The notes under the pieces were generated by a model that saw nothing but the letters and a program-made list of their open reading frames with translations, did no database searches and was not told where the DNA came from. A program made the translations under genes and the position numbers. From Psococerastis gibbosa (taxonomy: Eukaryota; Arthropoda; Insecta; Psocodea; Psocidae), in assembly GCA_963971405.1 (NCBI GenBank), contig OZ020486.1, positions 16,763,419-16,827,418 on the forward strand: 64,000 bases of DNA, in the 5' to 3' direction. Below are positions 1-12,232 of this stretch, piece after piece (the stretch's first letter is position 1; every line of letters begins with the position of its first letter).

Positions 1-59
1 AATGGCTTGCAAGGCTTGAAGCGACAGGTTGGAAGTAATAGTAGTTGACTGGAGGAAAG

Positions 60-262
60 TTAAAATAACGTAAAATTCAGTAATGGGATTTTACGCATTT
101 TGACAGCAAAAACATTTAAATTTTAGATATTATACGATTATAAAAATCTTCCGGAAACCCCCGACCCCCTTATGTTCAACAATACCAATGTGTCTTTGTA
201 TAAAAAATCTAAGCTTCACTGCTGTCAAAATGCGCAAAAACCCACTATTTCTCGTCTATATT
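60..262. repeat. Inverted-repeat remnant
   Basis: TTTTACGCATTTTGACAGCA (left) faces TGCTGTCAAAATGCGCAAAA (right). GGTTTTACGCAT-type ends are shared with the composite at 23725-24675. Confidence 0.6.
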
Positions 263-3200
263 TTCTTTTTCTCCGGTGGAGACTTCTAGTGTAATCTTCT
301 CCCAAAAAATATCCTGGATCGGCCTTGCTCAGTGGCTATTTGAAAATAATGGAATTTATCTAAAAACTTATCATATCAGAAGTCCTGAAATAAATGCATG
401 TACATAATATAGCCTGTATTTTACATTGGGGAAGAGTTGAACAAGACACACAAAAATTAGGCTACATAAATTCCATACCCAGCCCTTCTCCGCAAAAAAA
501 GTCGACCTACCTATTGTAGATTTGATCATTCAAGAATTGTATCGTATCTGGCATGATTTCGTTCACTTAATCTCCAATGAGCTCAGCTATCGTTCCAGTG
601 ATCGTTTCGGAGAACATTATATCGTTCCAGCGATCAAAAATGAATGTATAAGTGTACGTACTGGATCTGCGGACGTGATTTTGCGTGTTGATCTACGAGT
701 ATTCGGCTTTTTTTTGTAGAAAAAAGTGAGAAAACTTTCAGGAATGCTTGCCAGTTAATGACACTGTTCAAGGCCGGTATAATGATTGCTATGCCACAGA
801 CTCAAGTGAATTACACGGGGAGAAAATAATATAGCCTAGAATAGACGTAGAGTTTACTGCGTTACTCTGTAGATGGGAAGCAACAATTTAGCCGGAGACC
901 CTAATATTTGGCGTCATGTTGTCCCAATAAATATACGCAGATGGATCCAAATATTATCAATATTGGATGTTCAATGTTTAATTTTAAGCATCTATATATT
1001 AATACAATATGTTGGTTTTTAAGGTTAGCATGAAAAGAAGACCATCCACACCGGGCAAGGAAGAAGCTTTGTGATGGTCGAAATTTTCGATTTCGATATT
1101 TCAACGGATTTACACGTTTTGAGGTCCCAGGAACCCATCAATGAACCGATAAGAGTGAACCCGTACATGCTTTCCCAATTATAACTTAGTATAGATACCG
1201 AGATAGATAATATGAGCAGTTCCATGGTAAATAATTAAATAAAGTCCAAATACAGCTAAAAATAAATTCTAATAAACAACACTTTTTTTAAATTCACATA
1301 TATTGTACAGTTATCGTTATTAATGTTAATAGAAACCCAATAGGTCACTTGTTACCCTTAATAGTTAGCGCCTGTGGGCAAAACAAATTTAATAACATTT
1401 TTAAAAAAAATGTCTTAAAAATAATTTTTCTGCGAAACCTTTCTATCGATACTTTCTAACTTCAGTTATGTTGCAGTAGTTAAATAGAAAACAATGCCAA
1501 ACAGGTTGCTGGTTTTGAATAAAAAATCCCTTTCGGCTCTGGCCGATAAGGTGTAGGGAGATTCCGCAGACCATGCTTTTCCACTACGGCTCTACGCTAC
1601 CTACGCTATGTATGTAATAAAAAATAAAAAAATACTTCATTATTTTCCCGACCACAACATCAACACACAAAACACTCTTGTGTTCCAAATTTCGAACCAT
1701 AATGCCGACTATGAACTTTTATTTATATCAAATTATTTTCACTTTGACTGGATGCTAACTTAAAATGGTTGATTTGTTGTAAAAAGTGTTAATGACCATT
1801 ATCGTATATAATAATACGGGGTTTCAGTCAGATTTTAATTCATACCTCTGCGACAAATATCAACTGAGATATGAATTATATAAGGTTTCAATCGGCCACC
1901 ATCTTGTATCTAAATAGTGGATCTAGCTGGTTAACGAACTCAATCAAGACATTTGTGTGATCAATTTTTGTGCTAAGTTTCATCAAATTTGAATAATTTT
2001 TACGGAAGTTACAGTGTTTCCTAAAATCGATATACATACATATATATGTATATAACCTTTTGAACGGAGGGTGGTTTTACACTCAGGGGGTCATGAAATG
2101 AAAAGTTGTTAAGAAATTTTCCGGAAGTCGAACATTCGTCGCCATCTCAATAGGTAGATGAATCTCCCTAAAATTATGGATAATTCATGCGCCAATGTGT
2201 TTTCATTCCTAGGCACTGTGTTATTGACTATGCAATAGTCCCATCCACCAATTCAGTGCTTTGGGTTGAGAATAGTCGAGGCAACCGAAATTTAACCCTG
2301 GGACAATTATTTTCTATACATATACTAATAGATAAATAAGAATGCATGTACGGGTTCACTAGTACCGGTTCTTTAATTTCGATATAATAGACCTATAGTT
2401 TTTTTTAATGTTACCATAATTACCATACCCCACTTCATGGACCTGAAACTGGAGACCTGGAACTATATTGAGTATTTTGGATGGTCCAGAAAATTTTCTG
2501 GCCAAAGGTAGGGGCTCTTGGCACCCTCTTATTGGGATTTAACGGTGTCGAAAAAGAGCTGTGTAGGCTATTATCTCTGACTCATCAATACTATTGTAAT
2601 TACCGTAATTAATTAATACACAACGCAGTAAAAATAATTGCACCATGGTATTATATTAGTAGCGTATGGTATTACTCTTTTAAATTTTCGCCATGGGCCG
2701 TCTCTAGAACATTTCCTATTTAACAAAAGCGGTACAAAATAACATTTTCAAATATTTTAAAATTAAAAATTTAAAAAATCATTTAAAAACAACATTTTCA
2801 TTGTCCAAGCCAAATAGGGAATGGTAAAGAAAATGATTGATTCCAAGTGGTCAGGTCCTAACCAGTAACCATTCGATGTAATTCGAATCGATATACACAT
2901 GCATCATATATGTATATTCAGCATAATTAATTATTGCTCCAGCCTTACACAGAGTGCAAAAACCTGAACGTCGGATTACGGTACTCACAAGGACACTTAG
3001 GATAACTCGCATGACGTCACCGTTCAGAAATTATCATTTCACCGAATGGTATACTGTTGGTACCAGTCGAGATACCCGCTTCTGGCACGGTGCCAGCCGG
3101 CACATTGAAGCTACAGGCATTGTTTACAATCTTTAGTGAAGAAGGGACCGGTGCGGTGGATTGCGGGAAGTGCTGTGCTCTATCTACCTGAGAGGTGAAA

Positions 3201-3744
3201 ATGCATCTCGAAAGGTTCAACCGGGGGTGATTATCAAGCCTAGGGGATGTGGGCCCCAGACATGGACCGGCGTGTATACAGGGTGGGGCAAAGACCCTAC
3301 AATAGGGGCAATTTTGTCCCCTCGACGGTGCCCCGACAGGTAGGCTACGCTTATTTACATTAATTTAAATATTCAATTGCACGCGTTGGCCGCTGCAGTA
3401 TAAAGGTTGGGCCTTCCGCGCCTGGTTTGAATGTGGAACCAACTGGGTTGTGAGTTCTGATGGAAATTCTTCTTCTTCGTAAGAATAAGAGCCAATTGTG
3501 TTGCTAGGGTATAGGGACCATGGTGTCTAGGTGGCCGGGAACGGACAGACAGACGAACGGACGAATGGATTTAGAAAACTACAAATTCTTAACAATGAAT
3601 TATTGGTAGATGTAGTGGTCGGGGTAGAAGTACCAGGCGTCTGTCGATCGGGTTCAAACTCTTCAGTCTTCACCCTTCTTGTTGTGAATGCAACAAATGA
3701 AGTAATGTAGATTATAAGAATTCTGGACCTTGGCAGACTACCTG
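263..3744. other. Non-coding stretch outside the R1 fragments
   Basis: No exon recognised. 2941-3345 is richer in G+C than its surroundings and stays open in one frame from 3161 to 3343, but has no family match that I can see. Confidence 0.5.
1051..1530 (+). repeat. R1 repeat, rearranged fragment
   Basis: AGCTTTGTGATGGTCG, CGAAACCTTTCTATCGATAC and neighbours match R1. A block near 1141-1200 appears inverted. A further R1 3' end (ACGGGTTCACTAGTACCGG) is at 2205-2395. Confidence 0.7.
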
Positions 3745-3915
3745 CGATGGCCAGGTGGTGACGTGCTTGCACTTGTACGAGGTTTTACACGCCATGCGAT
3801 CGGAGACGTGTCGTAACTCAACACGGTACTAACCTACAGAGGCGACTGAAGAGGTCAATTGGATACATTCATTAAATTGTTTGTATGTGATTAATCTTTA
3901 TATAAAAAAACCTAC
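3745..3915 (+). repeat. tRNA-derived SINE family A
   Basis: Shares GCCAGGTGGTGACGTGCTTG (A-box-like) and CATGCGATCGGAGACGTGTC (B-box-like) with the copies at 6331, 7080 and 45865. Confidence 0.75.
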
Positions 3916-4146
3916 CCCTATCTATTTTATAGGCTGTAGTTTTGCGAAGATACAAGTTCAATGTATTGCACAGAACATATGCAGGAACGTGAACATGTAG
4001 TGTGTACATATCGTAGTAGATATACCCTTATCATAGCCTCGGCAGATTGTTACTAAAAAGTGACACCGCATTGTAAAATCAGCTGAAAGGTGAAAATGTT
4101 AACATATTTATTTCAAATGTCCACCGTAAGTAAGGTTCGTACTACC

Positions 4147-4333
4147 CAAGGCCGTGCCCAGGTTTTGATTTCGGGGTGTGGGGGAGGGGGGTGTCTCCAA
4201 TTTCTCCAGGTAATTTATTAATGAATTAATTGATAAATTCTTCAAACCGTACAGGTTTACATACAAACATTTATTTCGGTGGTGGGGGGGGGGGGTCTGG
4301 ACCCCATGGACCACCCCCCTGGGTACGGCCATG
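4147..4333. mobile_element. hAT-like MITE with G runs
   Basis: 8-bp duplications GTACTACC (4139-4146, 4334-4341). Inverted tips CAAGGCCGTGCCCAGG and CATGGCCGTACCCAGG. Two G-rich blocks, including an 11+ G run. Confidence 0.88.
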
Positions 4334-5374
4334 GTACTACCCAACCACGAATGGATGATGACCTTTTGGAACACTTTGTTTATTGGAAAAATTGCATAAG
4401 TGGAACACCGAGTTTATTAGATTTCTTTAAGTGTTCCCAATTCAATCAAATCGTGGTCGGGTAGTATATGTATGTACGCACTGCTTGCTGCTTTTTAACG
4501 TGATAACGTAAAATATAGGATTTATCGTTTGAATTTGACCATCAAATTGGCTATACATACAATACCCACTCTGGGCCCATCATCTGTTATTTGACAGGTT
4601 TGAAGGTGACGCGTTACCCTATAATAACGTTTACAAAACACACTCTTTCAACCCTTTCCAACCTTGAAAGCTCTAGCAAGCTGAAAAACATTTTTCTATT
4701 ACCTACTGAGCCTGTGTAAATGGTATTTGCCTCCAGATCGTATTTTTTATCTGATGAATCAAGTTCAGCACTTGAGTCTATTATGAATTTTGTATCCTTG
4801 AGTGGAATGAGAATGAGGCTTCCTCATGTCTAGTGGCCTTGACCTCCAGGTCTGACATAATGTGTTACCTATCTTCAGGAGAATCCACACACCATTGTTA
4901 ATACAACTTCCCATGATTGTTATTGAGGATGTTCCAGAACTAGTTCTTAATTCTACAATTTTAGGTCTACTAATATACAGCCTACTTAACAAGTGTCATC
5001 AAGGGCTATAATTATACACATTTTATGTTCTACTCAAGCTGAAGTAAATGGTTTAAACTTTGGTTAGAGGTAATGAAAGATACGCTGCAAAGAGTGGCGT
5101 ATGACAGCCGTTCGTCGGTCATTAATAAAAAATGAGATTAGGCTATATATTAGATTGCAAGCATTTTGGGGGGTTGGTCAAAATAGAATAAAGGTATTAA
5201 GTACCATTAAATTATAACGTAATACAATGCATTAACTTGTAACAGACTAACTAAATTTTTTTTTTGGGGGGGGGGGGGTCAGCTAACCCCCGTCTGTATT
5301 CGCCCATGTACACACAGTATATTTCAAGGTGATATAGAATCGGAGATAGTTAGTTAGTTATTTAAGGACTTTTT

Positions 5375-5575
5375 ATGGACCCAGGCCTACTTACGTAGGT
5401 CCCTTGTCCAATGCCAACGACCCCATGGATTTCGGAAATTATTTGTATTGTTTCCGTATGCATTTTTGGCCATTGATAAACTAGTATACATTCTCGGTGT
5501 CAACTTACACCAGCTACAAGCGATAATGAACAAGCTTACCATTATTCATGGCACGAAACAGGCGAAAACTTGACA
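5375..5575 (-). repeat. R4 repeat, flanking palindromic element A
   Basis: CCAATGCCAACGACCCCATG and AACAGGCGAAAACTTGAC are complements of R4; it runs straight into element A. Confidence 0.65.
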
Positions 5576-5578
5576 TTA

Positions 5579-5962
5579 GGCGCCCATTCCACCGACCGGC
5601 TAGGGCTATTTACAAAAACGGTGACGTGGTAGCAGACATTCAAGACTTAGGTGACGTTTCCAACGACCTCGCATTGCAGAATGCAAATGACATTGACGGA
5701 AATTAGAATTTTTCTTTTTATAGAAATCTATTAAAATGTTTGTACTTAACATATCCCATGACGCCATTTTTTAATTTTAGTTTGTTTGTTTGTGATTTTA
5801 CTGTATGATCATTGATCAATTTTAACTATGGCATAGAGGAAAATAAACATTTCCGTCAATTCTGCAATGCGAGGTCGGTGGAAACCCCGCCTAAGTCTTG
5901 AATATCTGCTACCACATCACTGTTTTTGTAAATAGCCCTAGCCGGTCGGTGGAATGGGCGCC
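5579..5962. mobile_element. Palindromic element A with a second element nested at its centre
   Basis: Outer arms begin GGCGCCCATTCCACCGACC and return in inverse order at the right end, flanked by TTA (left) and TAA (right). The outer arms contain GTGACGTGGTAGCAGACATT. At the centre (5650-5891) lies a second inverted pair, GGTGACGTTTCCAACGACC against the complement of GGTCGGTGGAAACCCCGCC, with its own arms. The outer element sits in an R4 repeat copy; the uninterrupted site is seen near 38596. Confidence 0.88.
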
Positions 5963-5994
5963 TAACCAAGTACAGATGTGGCCTTACAATTATT

Positions 5995-6235
5995 GTATTT
6001 TATTATTATTATTAAGTATTATTATTTAAATTGTTTCTATATTTAATACACGTTCATTCATTCATTCATTCAGATACGAGTCTAGAGTCGGAGATACAGT
6101 GCATTAAAAAATCTTATCCCAAAAAGATTATATATTATTGTATACATGGTTTATTTCCTGGGAGTATTACAGGATGTATAGGATATATTATAGATTATAT
6201 TATATGTATTATATTATATCTATAGGATATATTAC
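5995..6235. repeat. Simple AT-rich repeats
   Basis: ATT units at 5998-6025, TTCA units at 6054-6074 and irregular TATA-rich DNA to 6235. Confidence 0.8.
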
Positions 6236-6330
6236 AGGTGTATATATGCGAATATACTGTATATTGATAATTTAGCCTTAAAGGGCAATGATCCTGCAAT
6301 AACTGCAGTTTCTGCACTAGCAACAAGTCA

Positions 6331-6510
6331 TCGACTTCGATAGCCAGGTGGTAATGTGCTTGCACTTGTGCGAGGCTTTACACATCATGCGATCGGAGAC
6401 GTGTCGTAACTCAACACGGGTACTAACCTATAGAGGCGACTGTAGAGGTCTATCGAATACGTTCATGAAATTGTTTGTATGCGATGAATATTTTTTAACC
6501 AAAAAAATGA
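6331..6510 (+). repeat. tRNA-derived SINE family A
   Basis: Starts TCGACTTCGATAGCCAGG; same body as 3745-3915. Confidence 0.78.
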
Positions 6511-6603
6511 GCTCAAAGCCCAAAAAGGGTACCCCTCCTCTCACTTAGCCACCGGAAGCGTTCCCTGGACACTGACATGCACAGAAGCTTCGACTGGTGG
6601 CTA

Positions 6604-6852
6604 GTAGTAGTAGTAGTATGGTTGGGCACAGTCCCAGGCCACGGTGTGGGCCCATAGGACAGTGGACCTCCTGATTATAGTGGATTCCGAACCACTTGGG
6701 AAACACATTGAAGTCACACGATTTGTTCGGAGGTGACCAGGACAAGTCCTACCATGTTTCCCTACCGGCACTGTGCACACTACCAAGTTATCTGCATCTT
6801 TGAACCTGCTCTGGTCCGCTGGATTCAACTTGGTAAGGCGGCCGGCCACGAA
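6604..6852 (-). repeat. SINE family R2 (CTA-tailed), copy 1
   Basis: About 249 bp between TGGTGGCTA duplications (6595-6603, 6853-6861). In element sense it runs from GGCCGGCCGCCTTACCAAG to a CTACTACTACTAC tail. It contains GTGGTTCGGAATCCAC, which resembles a pol III B box. Confidence 0.85.
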
Positions 6853-7079
6853 TGGTGGCTAAATTACAAAAGGGAAAGTCATTCGCAGCGTGTCAGCATG
6901 AGCGAGCACCCTGCAGCACATCACATGTTGGGGTTGACACTAATTATGTACTATTACTAAAAATGATGTTTAATTTTAATTTTATCTCTGGAAAAGGATC
7001 CTGCTGCCTAAACATTTTTGTCACCAATTTGAAAAAAAAATTAAGTCTTGAACCAATATATTGAATAATAGCCTAGATA

Positions 7080-7248
7080 TAGGTCTTCAATGGCATAGTG
7101 GTAGCTTGTTCGTACTTGTGCTAGTCTCTACACGCCATGCGATCGGAAACCTGTCGTAACTTAACACAGGTATTACCTACAGGGGCGGCTGAAGAGGTTA
7201 TTCGGATACATTCATTGCGAATAATCTTTTTTAATAAAAATAAATAAA
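7080..7248 (+). repeat. tRNA-derived SINE family A
   Basis: Has TGGCATAGTGGTAGC, a good pol III A box, and CATGCGATCGGAAACCTG; ends in an A/T-rich AATAAATAAATAA tail. Confidence 0.78.
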
Positions 7249-7989
7249 TAATAAAAAAGATATACTTTTATTGATCAGCCGGCTGGATTCAGAAGAGATT
7301 AAGAAGCTCAGCAGAAGCTGAAAACGTACTAACGGAAGCATTTACCAACTGTAGTAATTATGTTTCACGCTCCAAGAAACTTTCAAATAATTTACGCTGA
7401 GTTAAAACAGTAGTTCGACGACTTTACTCGAGTAAAACAATCAAGTTCAGGAGCGTACAATTTAATCTTATGGTGGTGGCATTTTAGTCAACCGAATGAA
7501 GTACAGACAGTACAGTATACTGTATACATACATGTAAATGATACTAACGGAGGACAAAACCTGAGGCCTGAGTTGATGTGTAAGAGATGTGTAACAAGTG
7601 TTAGGATTATTTGTTGTTATGAAATGGGCTAAGTAGAATATCCGTGCGATTCACAAAATTAAAGAACTTTTGGAAAAACGTTTGTTTGCATCTGGTTTCT
7701 TTTATAGGCACAGTCTCCGATAAGAAATCGGGCCAATAGGGGATTTAACAATTTAGTGTGCCTCCTGCGCTAAATACTGTATCCATTTTATTCTTAGTCT
7801 CATCGTACGATCGATACGAAAAGGATGCGATAATTTTTTAGAGTTTAAAATGGATGCCAAATGCCATGCCAAGTTAAATCGACAAGAATAGAGTCTGTTC
7901 AAATCAGCAGTGAACTGGAATTGAGTTGGCAGGGTAACATGGTGGGACATAAAAATACAATGACTCTCGCTGCCAGTCAGTGAGGAGGG

Positions 7990-8080
7990 TGCATGTTGAG
8001 TCCTGTTCACCTCCAACTAAATCGTGTGGCTTCCCCAAGTGGTTCGGAGTCCACCATTATCAGGAGGTCCACCCTGTCAG
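7990..8080 (+). repeat. Diverged R2 fragment
   Basis: Matches the R2 interior through CCCCAAGTGGTTCGGAGTCC and ATCAGGAGGTCCACC only; ends not found. Confidence 0.6.
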
Positions 8081-9124
8081 TCAACTTCCATTCTCCCTTA
8101 GATGAAGGAGTCTGCCCTTAGGGTGTCTCAAGCTAATAAACCGACTCATTCCTCCCGCCAGACTGACATGGTTGCTTAAAAAAGCAGAAATGCTCAAGGC
8201 ACGCGTTGGAAAAAAAAAATAAACAAACAAATATAATTTTTTGACATGAAACTTTTGAAGTGAACCCTATTAGGCAGGGGTTTGAAATTATTGTGGTATG
8301 CAAACAGCTCATGTTCAACTTTTTCAATTATTTTTCTTATGAAAAAATATAAAAATTATATTATTTAATTAATATAAAAATATGGCTTTAAAGTAACAAG
8401 CGATGAACGAAGAATTTTAGTGTGTGTTGATTGGCAAGCCCTCCAGGAAGTGTTTAAAACTATAAATGATGAAGGGGCGCCATCACTAACCCTGGTGCGC
8501 CAAACCCGCTAGTTACACCACTGGTTTGATATAAATTAACGAAAGCATATTGTGCGATATCTAAAATTCTAAGAGATGATGACAATGAAAATAAGGTATA
8601 TGACGATATTGAGTGGAACAAGCTGTGAAGCAGAGCGTGGGGAGTTTCGCTTGAATGATGCAGCGTGCTCCCGCTTCGAGGAACATCACGAAGACACGGC
8701 CGATAGGTGTACCTATAATATAAAAGGGCAAAAAACCTATTCCAGGTTTTCGGCCCCCCAAATAGCTTTTGCTTAGCATTTAGTTTTTATAGAGCTTGAT
8801 TATGGGTAATAAAAAATTTCTTCGATGAATGTGACATGATGCTTTCTATGATCGGTACCTGCGAGCCTAGCAATTTTTTTTCATTAAGCTTCCATCTAAA
8901 ATTATGACGTTGCCAAATTTACGAAATATTGGATAAGCATATGAGCATGTCTTATGTTATACTACTAGTACTACCGGATCGTACTATGATATTTTCTAAA
9001 GACTACGTCAATAGCAAGTGGAACTCTGATCGAGACTTTTAAAGTTTTGCATAATCAATCGGCTAATTTTGTAGAACCAACTGAATTAAAAGAGGTTTTC
9101 ATTCGTAGCAGTTGCAGGAGTGGT
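8081..9124. other. Non-coding stretch
   Basis: Short random ORFs only; nothing recognised. The same applies to 4342-5374, 7249-7989 and 9266-9586. Confidence 0.5.
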
Positions 9125-9265
9125 ACTAGTAAAGTGGTAGGATTGGTGGTACAGACACCACCTTTCACCCGAAAGGTTGTTGGATCGAGTCCGACACTTA
9201 TACGTTCCGGCATATTCTTTTAACTCATATTTGTAAGGCAGGCACCTGTATCGATTGGTCCCCAA
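9125..9265 (+). repeat. tRNA-derived SINE family B, diverged copy
   Basis: TTTCACCCGAAAGGTTGTTG, then GGATCGAGTCC (B box) match the better copies at 16093 and 22336. The 3' half is diverged. Confidence 0.65.
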
Positions 9266-9586
9266 AAATAATTTTTTTTTGTACTTCTACTAGCTTGCCT
9301 GACATATGCCAAAAAACTGATTTTTAATTTTTTGGTATAATTACGTCGGATTTGTCCAAATGGGAGAGGATATAAAAATACGCCATTATTATCTCAGTGG
9401 CTAGTAGTTATACTGGCATGTCCGGTCTCTTCTTCTGAGGAGTTGAGACCGCCAGAGTTCAAAGCCCGCGCAGAGCAACGTGCGTGTCGCTGCTTCCTCA
9501 ACCACCTGGCACTGGCTAATATTATTGCAATTTGCAGTACCATTGCCATGCTAGACTTCAGATTATCTGCAGGGCCAAGGGCAGAT

Positions 9587-9632
9587 CCAGCGGAAAATTT
9601 AGGGGGGGGGGGGTCACAAGTTGTTTTTAAGT
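9587..9632 (+). mobile_element. hAT-like MITE end fragment
   Basis: CAAGGGCAGATCCAG followed by a 13-G run; the other end was not found. It abuts the TTAA element. Confidence 0.6.
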
Positions 9633-9636
9633 TTAA

Positions 9637-10023
9637 GCCTGAGTGTTCAAAATGTTTTGTAAACAAGAAATTATCGTAATTTTTGGACGAAATTAATTAA
9701 TTGCTCGTTCCACAGCCGCAAAGAAATAAAAGGGAACAGATGAAAAAATCTTAAAAAATACGAGTTTTCTGTGAAAGCTGTCTATTTCCCCTATAGATTT
9801 ACAATTGTTCTACAAAATGGGTTTAAGGCTCTTTGTCCCATTTTTCTAATGTAATAATATTTCAGTTCAGAAAATATAAACTTCCTGCGATAACTTGTAT
9901 TTTGTATAAGTTTTTTATCTGTTCACTTTGTTATATTTGTATATGTGGAACGAGCAATAAATTAGTTTCGTCATATAAAATCAGCAAAATTTCTTGTTTA
10001 CAAAACATTTTCAACACTCAGCC
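9637..10023. mobile_element. TTAA-target palindromic MITE, family 1
   Basis: Flanked by TTAA on both sides; ends GCCTGAGTGTTCAAAATG and complement, with inverted similarity extending through most of the element. TTAA duplication is typical of piggyBac-type transposition. Confidence 0.82.
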
Positions 10024-10027
10024 TTAA

Positions 10028-11689
10028 AGGGTAAATTGTTTGTTGAAAAGTTGAGTTTTATTAAATTAATTTTTTTTTACTATCTTATGAATTTAGTTAT
10101 GGGTTATGAGGTTTCAAAAATGTTACAAAAATATTACAATTTTATTATAAACTTAAATAAATAACGGTAAAAATAATGAGGCATGTACGGACGCCACATT
10201 CACTCAACATTCGGTTCTCATTTATAACGTTTCATGAGAAAACTGTGACAAGCCACCCTGACACTCTCCAAACTCTTATCATCTCTGGTGGGATCAGGCA
10301 GTGAGTTGAAAAGCAGAGAGGGGGTCACACAAGACTAATCCATCCCGCCATCACTCCAAAAATATATTTTCTTTATGATGTGACTGCGTACAATGCGTTT
10401 GGAGTGGCCGGTTGGCTCCACCACTCCACCACAGACGTTGCGTTGACGTGACTGGGTGGATTTATGATAGTTTAGAATTCTCAAAAATTTAAATGTTGTG
10501 GTGGGCTGGTCTATGGCCGACGTAAAATGCTGCTGTAAACGTACACACTTCAAGTATTATAAATATTCTATTGTACAAGGTATATATACGGTATTATTGA
10601 GAAAATGATTCGGTTTTGAATGAAGCTTTGTTATGGAAAGCGTTCATATGAGAATTCAAAGAGATGATACAATTCGATTCAATGATCTGGTTGGTTGGGC
10701 CCATACACGTAAGTTGTCCAGTGTGTTTTGTTATATTTCAAAGTTGGTTGAAAAAAATCTGAGTTAAAATTATGACAAGATTGAAGAAGAAAAGGAATCT
10801 GTAAAAGTTGCCCTTGAACTTCTCCGATTATTGAGAATAACATGATGTTAATGATCCACCCCACGCTAGCGGCTATCAACCCTTGTCAAATTTTTGTCTA
10901 TTTAATTGGGTTCTTTGCAAAAAGGGTTGGAGCCGTCAGGTTGTGATGCCAACCAAAATAGCTAGGTTAAAACATAAATATTGAAAGGGCGTAAGTGAAG
11001 GAACGAGCGCCTCATATATTTTTCCAATATGCTAGTTTTTGATTATATGGAGTTTTATACCGTACATAAGCCACCAAAATCCAAATAGATTGAATTGCTA
11101 GGGAATAGGGATAAATGACACCCACTATACTTTTGTACAAAATGAGAAAACAGCAACACTAAAATATATGCATGCAAGTGTATGTAGTATATGTTTACAA
11201 CATCATAGTGCGAAGCTGCCAACTTTTTTTTTACGGCTGTAAGTATAGCCTACCAACTAAGTTTACTGTTCCAACACACGCGGTTAGGTACGTTCCATCA
11301 CATAGAAACCTATACTGTAGTAACTCGTGTGTGCTTCTATTCAGTATAAGACCTCAAAAGTGAGTAAACTACAGAAAAGCAACAAGCGTATCAAGTTATC
11401 CATGCTGATTTGGGGGTAGCAAAAGCCGAAAATCGGAGTTGGTCAAATTAAGGATGGAAAGCGCCACCCTATGCCACCCCTAGCTTACGTCTATTGGTAA
11501 GGTAGCCTATATAGCATCGCATGTCCTTGAAGTATATACCGTAACTTAATTTAATGAGCCCTACTATGGTGATTTGGGATTAAAGTAACACCGGAGTTTA
11601 TATTGTTTTTAATAACACGACCTGAAGTTAATTGTTTTGTTTTGTACCACAATTTTAAAAGAATTTATTTTGTATTGTAGATTAAGTGT
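10028..11689. other. Non-coding stretch
   Basis: Nothing recognised on either strand. Confidence 0.5.
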
Positions 11690-11836
11690 TTAGAATAAGT
11701 TTTAATATAAATGTTATCTATTAGGTCGAGGGGCCCATCACGGGAATTCCCAAAGGTGCCCCTCTGAACCACTAATGAAATGTATGTAGAATGTATTCCT
11801 CGATAAATAAATTTTACTTTACTTTACTTTACTTTA
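11690..11836 (+). repeat. Retroposon 3' end with TTTAC repeat tail
   Basis: A sequence ending TAAATAAATTTTACTTTAC with four TTTAC units, as seen at 3' ends of LINEs/SINEs. No coding part remains. Confidence 0.4.
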
Positions 11837-11837
11837 T

Positions 11838-11995
11838 ATAATACCGTGGCTTATTTTTTAATACGGCATTAGTAAGGTGCCACGTGACGGTGTTAAAATA
11901 CAAATTAATAAAGTATTGTATATATATGTATATATATTTGAACACCATGACGTGACATCTTACTAATGCGGTATTAAAAATTAAACCCGGTATTA
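11838..11995. mobile_element. Foldback MITE with about 50-bp arms
   Basis: The left arm (TTAATACGGCATTAGTAAG ... GTGACGGTGTT) is the near complement of the right (AACACCATGACG ... TGCGGTATTAA). The loop is TATATATGTATATATAT. Confidence 0.8.
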
Positions 11996-12054
11996 TGTTA
12001 ATCCAAAATCGTCATAATGGGGCTGCTGGTGTGGATGTAGCCTACAGTATAAAT

Positions 12055-12224
12055 CAAGGACGGATACAGGGGGGGGGGGTAGGGAGGGGTAGATGCCCCC
12101 CCCAAATTTGGTAAATCTATTGTAAATTAATTTATTACGCTCTGATTTAATCGATCCTACATATGTTTTTCCTATTTTGACCCACAACTACCCCCCCCCC
12201 CAAAATGGGCTGGATCTGTCCCTG
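12055..12224. mobile_element. hAT-like MITE with G/C runs
   Basis: Tips CAAGGACGGATACAG and CAGGGACAGATCCAG; flanks GTATAAAT and GTGTAAAT (7 of 8). Confidence 0.8.
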
Positions 12225-12232
12225 GTGTAAAT

